Shown one piece after another: positions 1-5,250 of a stretch of 5,578 bases of DNA. The translations under genes were made by a program, and so were the position numbers. The notes beneath the pieces were generated by a model. It worked only from the letters and a program-made list of their open reading frames with translations. It made no database searches and was not told where the DNA came from. Where the stretch lies: the NCBI GenBank assembly GCA_021826605.1, contig JAKAZF010000229.1, positions 1 to 5,578 of the forward strand, in the 5' to 3' direction. Position 1 is the stretch's first letter. Each line of letters opens with the position of its first letter. Source of the DNA: Planctomycetota bacterium. GTDB lineage: Bacteria > Planctomycetota > Phycisphaerae > WQYP01.

Positions 1-134
1 GTTCCAATAACAGTGATGGGCGTTAAATGCGACTCGCGTGCCGGCAAAACCGCAGTCGCTTCGCCGGTGGCGGTAAACATGGAATCCCTGTTTTCGGGAG
101 TAGATTCCGAATTTGTTTTAGCTGATAGTTCCAT
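1..134 (-). CDS. N-terminal fragment, probable RNA ligase RtcB
   Basis: An open frame starts with ATG at 134-132 and runs off the left edge. 44 codons are visible, reading MELSAKTNSESTPENRDS, then MFTATGE and later LTPITVIG. A GGAG stretch at 149-146 lies 11 bases before the ATG. A second in-frame ATG (codon 19, 80-78) has AGGGA four bases upstream and could be the true start, because the first 18 residues look like a polar, poorly conserved leader. RtcB joins 2',3'-cyclic-phosphate or 3'-phosphate RNA ends to 5'-OH ends using GTP and manganese. The identification rests mainly on context: it follows rsr and Y RNA genes, on the same strand, in an RtcR-controlled locus, where rtcB is the usual next gene. 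No catalytic residue lies inside the window. Other repair-operon genes (RtcA, a band-7/slipin protein) remain possible. Confidence 0.45.
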   Translation of the reverse strand, partial: MELSAKTNSESTPENRDSMFTATGEATAVLPARESHLTPITVIG

Positions 135-242
135 GGTAGATAGCACTCCAAAATTAAAGCGTATGATAATGACAATACGAGATTCAGGCTCAAATAGCGT
201 TCGATAGTTCCCGCATCAAAACCGCCGCGGAGAGAAATATTG

Positions 243-361
243 ACCACACCTCCATGCCACGCAGTGCGTGACAAGCCCGGATTCGAACCGGGAGGCTTTC
301 CAGACAAGACGGAAAGCGTTTACCAATGTAGTGCGGCCCGCATTCCCAGCGGCGGTGTGTT
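243..361 (-). ncRNA. Second tRNA-like RNA element, possible second Y RNA
   Basis: Reading the - strand, a perfect T arm is present at 292-276: 5-bp stem CCCGG/CCGGG with a seven-base loop UUCGAAU. Just before it is a 7-bp hairpin (317-311 with 301-295, GCUUUCC/GGAAAGC) with a nine-base loop. Just after it is a 5-bp hairpin (270-266 with 262-258). A D-loop-like UUGGUA lies upstream near 327-322. An outer 6-bp helix, CACACC (359-354) with GGUGUG (250-245), could close the whole element. It is not a functional tRNA: no 5' strand complements the seven bases after the T arm, the nine-base loop is not a normal anticodon loop, and no canonical D stem forms. It shares GAAUGC upstream and CUUGUC downstream with the Y RNA next to it. 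It could be a diverged second Y RNA, comparable in position to the YrlA/YrlB pair of Salmonella, or a tRNA remnant. Ends are approximate. Confidence 0.5.
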
Positions 362-365
362 TATC

Positions 366-504
366 AAAGGCGGCGACAAGAGTGATAAAACAGCGTGCTC
401 TACCATTGAGCTACCGCTCCGGCTCATCGCCATGGAGCGGGTGGGACTCGAACCCACAACCACGAGGTCACAATCCTGTAGTTTTATCGGCATTCGCCGC
501 CCTT
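366..504 (-). ncRNA. YrlA-like Y RNA with permuted tRNA-like domain
   Basis: Reading the - strand, an outer helix of 10 bp (504-495 with 375-366; GGCGGCG/CGCCGCC at its core) is followed by an internal loop (AAUGCC against ACUCUUGU) and a perfect 8-bp inner helix GAUAAAAC/GUUUUAUC (488-481 with 391-384). This matches the two-helix stem that Ro60 binds in Y RNAs. Inside it lies a tRNA-like core in permuted order. The T arm is at 457-441 (GUGGG/CCCAC, loop UUCGAGU). A 7-bp acceptor-like stem CCGCUCC/GGAGCGG (440-434 with 420-414) follows, capped by a 13-base loop containing GGC-GAUGA-GCC. UA comes next at the place of tRNA bases 8-9, then the D arm at 411-397 (GCUC/GAGC, loop AAUGGUA with the GG pair). 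Between inner helix and T arm are 23 bases that can form a bulged hairpin (CUAC-AGG/CCU-GUGG). Known Y RNAs tether Ro60 to partner nucleases and gate its RNA-binding ring. Its place 91 bp after rsr on the same strand suggests co-transcription and later processing. Confidence 0.85.
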
Positions 505-542
505 TTAGTAATTCAGCACCCGGCAAATCTTCTCCGGCCCCC

Positions 543-575
543 ATGGGCGGTCCGCATCTGCCACGGACCGCCCAT
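543..575. repeat. Perfect 12-bp stem-loop between rsr and Y RNA
   Basis: The arms at 543-554 and 564-575 are exact reverse complements (core GGGCGGTCCG / CGGACCGCCC) with a nine-base loop at 555-563. The structure begins 21 bases after the rsr stop codon. On the - strand the bases after it are GGGGGCCGGAG-like rather than a T run, and on the + strand they are TTGTTGTC, so it lacks the tail of an intrinsic terminator. It could stabilise the 3' end of the rsr message, act as a partial attenuator, or be a nuclease site that frees the Y RNA from the transcript. These roles are inference; the inverted repeat is directly visible. Confidence 0.7.
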
Positions 576-595
576 TTGTTGTCAGCGGTTCTGTT

Positions 596-2149
596 TTAGA
601 GCCGCTGATTTTCAATCACCGAAACCCAATGCCCCGGCTGCAATTCGCCGGAAGCAAAGTGGCGGATGACCTCAAACACTGCGTCGCTGAAGCCGCCGAT
701 ATTCAAAATATCTGCGCTTTCAACTGCCTGGCTGTTGGCATTGGGAACCAGATCAATGCAGACCATACGAGCGCCGGGGTTGCGTTTTTTGAGCACCTTC
801 CATTGCTGCATGGTACCCGTTGCCTCTCCGGCAGCCCCCGCACCAATCCAGGACTGGTTGTCAGAAATGTAGATAATTAAATCTACATGAGCACCGCGGC
901 GATTAAGCTCCCGTAGAGGATCTGAACAATTGGTGCCGCCCCCGCCGATGGCCGCCAGCTTTTCCGCATTGGTGGTCACCGTGTCCGCAGCGTTCAATCG
1001 CTGAGGCACGATGTCCGCGGCGAATGCCAGGACTTCCGCCCCGGTGTTGCGTCGCAAAACAGCCGCTGCAACAAGGGCCGAAACATCGACACAACGCACA
1101 GCGCTGGTGGCCCCTTTACGATAACCCGTGACGGGGGACACCATAGAACCTGACACATCCGGGCACACCACAACGCGCTGCTGAAAATCCGGTACATGCT
1201 GCGTGGCGATTTCCATCGCAGATTGCAGTGCGGCGGCGATCGGTTGCGGCACATTCGCGGTCATCCGATAGGCCGCCAGAAGCTGGTACGGCATGGCACG
1301 CGCGCGGTTGATTAAGGCAGCATCAGCCAGTTTCCGGGACATTTCTGAAACCGCTTCCGGATCATTGAACACACCATGCCGGGCAAACGTGTTGAGGTTC
1401 ATCCTCGCCGTCTGCCAGCTTGAACGCTGTGCAACAACATGCCACGCCTGCGGTGAAAGCTTCAAGCTTGTAAGCATCTGAAAAGGCACATCCGGAACCT
1501 CGCGGCTCCGATCACGCTTAAAGGCCTCAAACTGTTGCACCAGCTCCGGCAAATCCGCAACCTCAAAATCCCGCCCGACCAGGTAAGCATAAAGCGCTTT
1601 GCGGGTTCTTGTTGCAGGTCGCGGATGAACCATCCGTATAATATCCGCCAGAGAGGGAGCATTTCCAACCGATCCGATGAACAGCGATTCATCTGATCGC
1701 TGCTCCAGCCAGTCCTGTACCAGCCGCTTGGGCAGGGTGCCCAACGACTTTCGGCCCACGGCCCCGGACCGCATAATCTGTACGAAGTTTCGCAGCATTT
1801 TCGGAGAATCAATGACTCGATCAAAAATCTCCGCCATCAAACCTGGGGAACGGACAGAAAGTACCGCGCACAAAAATGCGGGCATATCTTTCATCGCGCC
1901 TCGCTGCCGCGCGTACAGTGCGGTTTTCGCCAAGAACTCCGGGGCGACATCCAGTGCCAACCGGTGAACGTCGGCCAATTGCATTTCCGCCGTCGCATAG
2001 AACGTAGCGTTCAGGCAGCCGGTAACAGCGTACTGTGCCAGGGCGTGCCGGGAATTAAACGCATAAGCTGGAGCACCTTCGCTGTTGGAGGTGTTTGTAC
2101 GGGGCAGCCAACGACCGAGCACCGATTCAAATAAATTTTTATTGGCCAT
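596..2149 (-). CDS. rsr: Ro60/TROVE-domain RNA-binding protein Rsr
   Basis: A 517-residue cytoplasmic protein of the bacterial Ro60 (Rsr) family, close to the usual length of about 500-540. In this family, an N-terminal ring of HEAT-like helical repeats (TROVE domain; here about residues 25-320) binds Y RNAs on its outer surface and single-stranded ends of misfolded RNA in its central hole. A C-terminal von Willebrand A-type domain follows (about 325-510). The metal-site residues are intact: DVSGS at 331-335, T406 in GGGGTNC, and D430 in YISDNQS. The start is ATG at 2149-2147, with UAAGGAG (2162-2156) six bases upstream, giving MANKNLFESV. The frame stays open for 45 more codons upstream, but that stretch contains the sigma54 promoter and is not translated. 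The Y RNA genes follow on the same strand, so this is the first gene of an rsr-Y RNA-(rtcB) operon, under control of the divergent rtcR. Confidence 0.95.
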   Translation of the reverse strand: MANKNLFESVLGRWLPRTNTSNSEGAPAYAFNSRHALAQYAVTGCLNATFYATAEMQLADVHRLALDVAPEFLAKTALYARQRGAMKDMPAFLCAVLSVRSPGLMAEIFDRVIDSPKMLRNFVQIMRSGAVGRKSLGTLPKRLVQDWLEQRSDESLFIGSVGNAPSLADIIRMVHPRPATRTRKALYAYLVGRDFEVADLPELVQQFEAFKRDRSREVPDVPFQMLTSLKLSPQAWHVVAQRSSWQTARMNLNTFARHGVFNDPEAVSEMSRKLADAALINRARAMPYQLLAAYRMTANVPQPIAAALQSAMEIATQHVPDFQQRVVVCPDVSGSMVSPVTGYRKGATSAVRCVDVSALVAAAVLRRNTGAEVLAFAADIVPQRLNAADTVTTNAEKLAAIGGGGTNCSDPLRELNRRGAHVDLIIYISDNQSWIGAGAAGEATGTMQQWKVLKKRNPGARMVCIDLVPNANSQAVESADILNIGGFSDAVFEVIRHFASGELQPGHWVSVIENQRL

Positions 2150-2155
2150 AATAGG

Positions 2156-2162
2156 CTCCTTA
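2156..2162 (-). promoter_or_regulatory. rsr ribosome binding site
   Basis: UAAGGAG on the - strand sits six bases before the ATG at 2149. It decides the rsr start in favour of MANKNLFE over the upstream in-frame ATGs near 2284-2275, which lie upstream of the predicted transcription start. Confidence 0.85.
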
Positions 2163-2181
2163 CACAACGGCTGAGGCGTTG

Positions 2182-2196
2182 GGGTCGCTGGGACCC
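2182..2196 (-). other. Small hairpin in rsr 5' leader
   Basis: GGGUC and GACCC (- strand, 2196-2192 with 2186-2182) can form a 5-bp hairpin with a five-base loop. It lies inside the roughly 60-base leader predicted between the sigma54 start (about 2211) and the rsr ATG. It ends well before the Shine-Dalgarno site, so any role would be leader stability rather than direct occlusion of the site. Short hairpins like this occur by chance. Confidence 0.3.
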
Positions 2197-2220
2197 GCAT
2201 CGCCGTGCTATTGTTATAAA

Positions 2221-2236
2221 AGCACAATCCGTGCCA
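2221..2236 (-). promoter_or_regulatory. Sigma54 -24/-12 promoter for rsr operon
   Basis: The - strand reads TGGCACG-GATT-GTGCT, against the sigma54 consensus TGGCACR-N4-TTGCW. The -24 half is a full match, the -12 half keeps GC, and exactly ten bases separate the GG (2235-2234) from the GC (2223-2222), as required. Transcription should start near 2211, giving a leader of about 60 bases before rsr. RtcR, encoded divergently next door, is a sigma54-dependent AAA+ activator and is the obvious partner for this promoter. An inverted pair GTGCT/AGCAC (2205-2209 and 2221-2225) overlaps the -12 and start region. Confidence 0.85.
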
Positions 2237-2267
2237 AGGCGGAAATGTTCGCGAAAAAGTCATAAGA

Positions 2268-2303
2268 CCATTTGCAATCATCACTTACAAATATCATAAA
2301 TGG
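2268..2303. promoter_or_regulatory. Candidate RtcR upstream activator site
   Basis: CCATTT (2268-2273) and AAATGG (2298-2303) form an inverted pair 24 bases apart, and the direct repeat TCATAA occurs at 2260-2265 and 2294-2299. The centre is about 75 bases upstream of the predicted sigma54 start, roughly the distance expected for an enhancer-type activator site. The region is AT-rich, so short repeats can arise by chance and the match is only suggestive. Confidence 0.3.
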
Positions 2304-2321
2304 AGGTGCATTAAGCTTTTA

Positions 2322-2349
2322 TTTATTTTTTAGGCTAATAGTTTATAAT
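2322..2349 (+). promoter_or_regulatory. Possible rtcR promoter (sigma70-type)
   Basis: A perfect -10 box TATAAT lies at 2344-2349. The best -35 candidate at 16-17 bp spacing is the weak TTTATT at 2322-2327. With this -10 box, transcription would begin at about 2355-2357, essentially at the rtcR ATG, implying a leaderless message. The AT-rich setting makes a chance TATAAT plausible. Confidence 0.4.
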
Positions 2350-2356
2350 ATTGTCT

Positions 2357-3958
2357 ATGAGCAGACCAAAAACGGTAGTCTTCAGTTTCCTTGGCTCGGT
2401 GCTGGATTCCGGTGCCGGAGCACGGCGGTGGGACCGGTGGCGGCCCAATGTGGCGCTTTGCCGCCATCCGGAGCTGCTGATTGACGAACTGGAGTTGGTT
2501 TACCAAAAGCGTTATCAGAAACTGGCCGATCAAATTGTTGCTGATATCGCAGGTGTGTCACCGGAAACCACGGTGCGACTGCACCAGGTGGAGTTTCGTA
2601 ACGCGTGGGACTTTGAGGAAGTTTATACGACGTTGCTGGATTTTTCCCGCCGGTGCGTTTTCACCCCCGAAGAGCAGCAATATCTGGTGCATATCACCAC
2701 CGGTACACACGTCGCGCAGATATGCCTGTTTCTCTTAACCGAGGCGCGCTATTTCCCGGCCAAATTGATTCAAACGTCGCCTCCCGGCGGCCACCAGCCC
2801 GGGGAAGCCGGTGGTTATACGATTATCGACTTGGATTTGTCCAAGTACGATAAATTGGCTTCGCGCTTTCTGCAGGAAAAATCCGAAAGCCTGTCTTTCC
2901 TTAAGCACGGCATTGAGACCCGCAATGTCGCATTTAATGCACTCATTGAAAAAATTGAATATGTGGCTGTCAACAGCAAGGCACCCTTGCTGCTGATGGG
3001 ACCCACGGGCGCAGGAAAAAGCCAACTGGCCCGGCGAATTTATGAATTGAAAAAATCCCGGCGGCAGATGGACGGGCCATTCGTGGAAGTGAACTGCGCC
3101 ACGATTCGTGGCGATGCCGCTATGTCGGCCCTCTTCGGTCATACCAAAGGGGCGTTTACGGGAGCGATTTCGGCACGGCCCGGTCTGCTGCGGGCAGCGG
3201 ACAAGGGGGTATTGTTTCTGGATGAGATTGGGGAACTTGGGAACGACGAACAGGCCATGCTGTTACGAGCTTTGGAGGAAAAGCGATTTCTTCCCGTCGG
3301 GGCGGATAATGAAGCCCAAAGCGACTTTCAACTGCTGGCCGGTACCAACCGCAATCTTTCAATTCAGGGGGATCCGCGGACGTTCCGTGAAGACCTTCTG
3401 GCGCGCATCAATTTGTGGACGTTTCATCTACCGGCACTTAAGGACCGTCCGGAAGACGTGGAGCCGAACTTGGATTATGAATTGCAGCAATTCGCCCGCC
3501 TCAACGGCAAGCAGATTACTTTTAACCGCGAAGCGCGGGAGGCTTTTCTCGCATTTGCCACCTCACGGTCCGCAGTATGGAAACGCAATTTTCGCGACCT
3601 TAACGCATGTCTGACGCGCATGGCCACGCTGGCCGGCGGGGCAAGAATTTCCATTGAGTTGGTACATGCTGAGGTGGCCAATCTGATAAGCTCATGGGAA
3701 AGCACCCCCGAGGAGCCGCAGCAATCTGAACTGGGTCGCTATTTGTCACTATCGGAAACAAAGGCCCTTGACCTTTTTGACCGCGTGCAACTCGCTGCGG
3801 TTCTTGCTGTGTGTGAGCGCTCGGACAATATTTCCCAGGCAGGCCGGGAGTTGTTCGCCGTTTCGCGCAAAAGTAAGAGCGTGGCCAATGATGCGGATCG
3901 ACTGCGAAAATACCTCGCCAAGTTTAACCTGGCTTGGGCGGCAATTAAAACAGACTGA
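2357..3958 (+). CDS. rtcR: RNA repair activator RtcR (sigma54-dependent)
   Basis: A 533-residue transcription activator that uses ATP to open sigma54 promoters; the E. coli protein is of similar length and, from memory, highly similar along its whole length. Residues 1-175 are the RtcR/CARF-type sensor domain, with the signature HITTGTHVAQIC at 112-123 followed by AKLIQTSPP; known RtcR is thought to sense RNA-end ligands such as cyclic-phosphate-bearing fragments. Residues 190-440 are the AAA+ domain: Walker A GPTGAGKS 215-222, the sigma54-contact loop GAFTGA 265-270, Walker B LFLDE 286-290, sensor I near 329-332 and the arginine-finger region REDLLARIN 344-352. The sensor II area reads WKRNFRDL (408-415), with R where many relatives have G. 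The C-terminal part (470-533, ending NDADRLRKYLAKF) is the DNA-binding region. ATG 2357 is preferred because the conserved N-terminus begins there; an in-frame TTG lies two codons upstream. No Shine-Dalgarno site is visible. It is divergent from rsr, its likely target. Confidence 0.97.
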   Translation: MSRPKTVVFSFLGSVLDSGAGARRWDRWRPNVALCRHPELLIDELELVYQKRYQKLADQIVADIAGVSPETTVRLHQVEFRNAWDFEEVYTTLLDFSRRCVFTPEEQQYLVHITTGTHVAQICLFLLTEARYFPAKLIQTSPPGGHQPGEAGGYTIIDLDLSKYDKLASRFLQEKSESLSFLKHGIETRNVAFNALIEKIEYVAVNSKAPLLLMGPTGAGKSQLARRIYELKKSRRQMDGPFVEVNCATIRGDAAMSALFGHTKGAFTGAISARPGLLRAADKGVLFLDEIGELGNDEQAMLLRALEEKRFLPVGADNEAQSDFQLLAGTNRNLSIQGDPRTFREDLLARINLWTFHLPALKDRPEDVEPNLDYELQQFARLNGKQITFNREAREAFLAFATSRSAVWKRNFRDLNACLTRMATLAGGARISIELVHAEVANLISSWESTPEEPQQSELGRYLSLSETKALDLFDRVQLAAVLAVCERSDNISQAGRELFAVSRKSKSVANDADRLRKYLAKFNLAWAAIKTD

Positions 3959-3963
3959 TCGGT

Positions 3964-5250
3964 TTATATTATTTTGAAATAGAGCACCGCGATGCTTATG
4001 CAACAGAGGGTCAGGGGGACACCGACTTTCAGGTATTCGCGGAATTTCAAATTGACGGCGAATCCCTGGGCCTGTTGGGCGACAATTAAATTGGCGATGG
4101 AGCCTAGAAGGGTGAGATTTCCGGCCAGCGTGCTGACCACTGCCAACAGATACCAGGTGTGCGCGGCGGCCAGCGGAACGGCGGGTTTAATCAGTAATAC
4201 CGCTGGGACATTGCTGACAAGATTGGACAACACCAAAGTGACTGCGGCCAGGGGTAGGTGGGATTTCAAAGTTATGCCCATGCCGGCCAGGGCATGCAGC
4301 ACCGGGGAAAAAAGATGGTGGCTTTGCACATCCGCGATGACAATAAACAGGCCGATGAATAGCAGTATCAGATTCCAGTCCACTAGAGCAAATAAATCTG
4401 CGGGGCGGGTTTTGCGTGATATCAGAATAATGCCTGCCGCAGCCATGGCGGCCACCGGTCGGCTGATGTGCAGAACTGACCCCGCCAGCATGACGGCCAG
4501 AAGGATTCCCATGACCATCAGGGCCTTAATGATTAAATTCCACTGCATCTCCGGCCGTGGATGGTGTTCATGGGCGGATTCCGAAGCGGCGGGCGGTTGG
4601 GCATCAGCGAAAAGTTGGGAGCGATAAATAATGGCGATGGCGAAAAAATTCAGAACCAGACACAGTAATATCAGCGGTAAGACGGTGATAAAATAAGCAG
4701 CAAAATGAAGATGAGCGGATTCGCCAATAAGCATGTTCTGCGGATTTCCGATCAGCGTACACGCCGATCCGATATTGGATGCGGTCGCCAATGCCATCAG
4801 ATAGGGAATCGGATCGCGCCGGGCACGCTGCAAAGCCAGACAGAGCACGGGCGTGAAAATCAGACAGATCACATCATTGGCAAACAGTGCTGACAGCAGG
4901 GCGGAAAACCCAATCAGCCCCGCCAGCAATCGCCAGGGCTTATCTGCTGCGGCGACAATGCGCCGCACCGCAGCATCATAAAACCCCGCCAGTCGCAGCT
5001 GCGCGGAAATAACCATCAGGCTGATCAGCAGAATCAAGGTGGGAAAATCCACACCGGCCATCGCTTCATGCAGGTTCATGCGATGGAACAACAAGACAGC
5101 CACAGCGCCCAAAATCGCGATGCTGGAGCGATCAAGGCGGGTAAAGGGAACATCCCCCAGTGCCAGGCCGAAATAAGTTAAGGCGAAAATCAGCACATCA
5201 GGCCAGGCCGTGCGGTGGGCGGTTATTTCAGCGATCGCGGCCGCAATCAC
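3964..5250 (-). CDS. ArsB/NhaD/SLC13-like membrane ion transporter
   Basis: A 428-residue inner-membrane protein with about 10-12 hydrophobic segments, split by a polar, histidine-rich cytoplasmic-type loop near 212-238. Ion-transporter superfamily signatures appear in both halves: FANDVICLIFTPV (123-135) and GNPQNMLIG (168-176) in the first, SNLVSNVPAVLL (342-353) and GNLTLLGSIANLI (377-389) in the second. These paired motifs mark the re-entrant substrate-binding hairpins of this inverted-repeat fold. Relatives carry arsenite, sodium/proton, citrate or other anions, and E. coli YbiR is of the same general type; the substrate cannot be deduced here. The start is GTG at 5250-5248, with GGAGG (5261-5257) six bases upstream. 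The four-base overlap GTGA with the preceding gene suggests translational coupling. It converges on rtcR with only five bases between the stops and has no evident link to RNA repair. Confidence 0.85.
   Translation of the reverse strand: MIAAAIAEITAHRTAWPDVLIFALTYFGLALGDVPFTRLDRSSIAILGAVAVLLFHRMNLHEAMAGVDFPTLILLISLMVISAQLRLAGFYDAAVRRIVAAADKPWRLLAGLIGFSALLSALFANDVICLIFTPVLCLALQRARRDPIPYLMALATASNIGSACTLIGNPQNMLIGESAHLHFAAYFITVLPLILLCLVLNFFAIAIIYRSQLFADAQPPAASESAHEHHPRPEMQWNLIIKALMVMGILLAVMLAGSVLHISRPVAAMAAAGIILISRKTRPADLFALVDWNLILLFIGLFIVIADVQSHHLFSPVLHALAGMGITLKSHLPLAAVTLVLSNLVSNVPAVLLIKPAVPLAAAHTWYLLAVVSTLAGNLTLLGSIANLIVAQQAQGFAVNLKFREYLKVGVPLTLCCISIAVLYFKII

Noticed and set aside
276..457. 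Two ordinary tRNA genes on the - strand, suggested by GGTTCGA T arms
   Set aside because: Neither has acceptor, D, anticodon and T arms in normal order with a 3' end. The first is permuted inside Y RNA helices; the second lacks an acceptor partner, a D stem and a normal anticodon loop.
397..475. Histidine-type anticodon (AUUGUGA) just before the first T arm
   Set aside because: The sequence resembles a tRNA-His anticodon loop, but its stem is short and bulged and it sits on the wrong side of the acceptor and D arm for a linear tRNA.
543..575. Intrinsic terminator after rsr
   Set aside because: The stem is strong but no T tract follows on either strand, and the Y RNA genes downstream are expected to be co-transcribed.
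23..669. Open reading frames of 74-133 codons covering the Y RNA region on both strands
   Set aside because: They run across the structured RNA elements, lack convincing ribosome sites, and have no recognisable protein features. The RNA folds explain the conservation-like patterns better.
2150..2284. Longer N-terminus for Rsr (45 extra residues)
   Set aside because: The sigma54 promoter lies inside this stretch, so it would be largely untranscribed, and a strong Shine-Dalgarno site points to the ATG at 2149.
2276..2288. IHF binding site in the rsr-rtcR gap
   Set aside because: AATCATCACTTAC has about three mismatches to WATCAANNNNTTR, too weak in AT-rich DNA to call.
2351..2356. TTG start two codons upstream for RtcR
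   Set aside because: It adds only two residues, has no ribosome site, and the family N-terminus aligns with the ATG at 2357.
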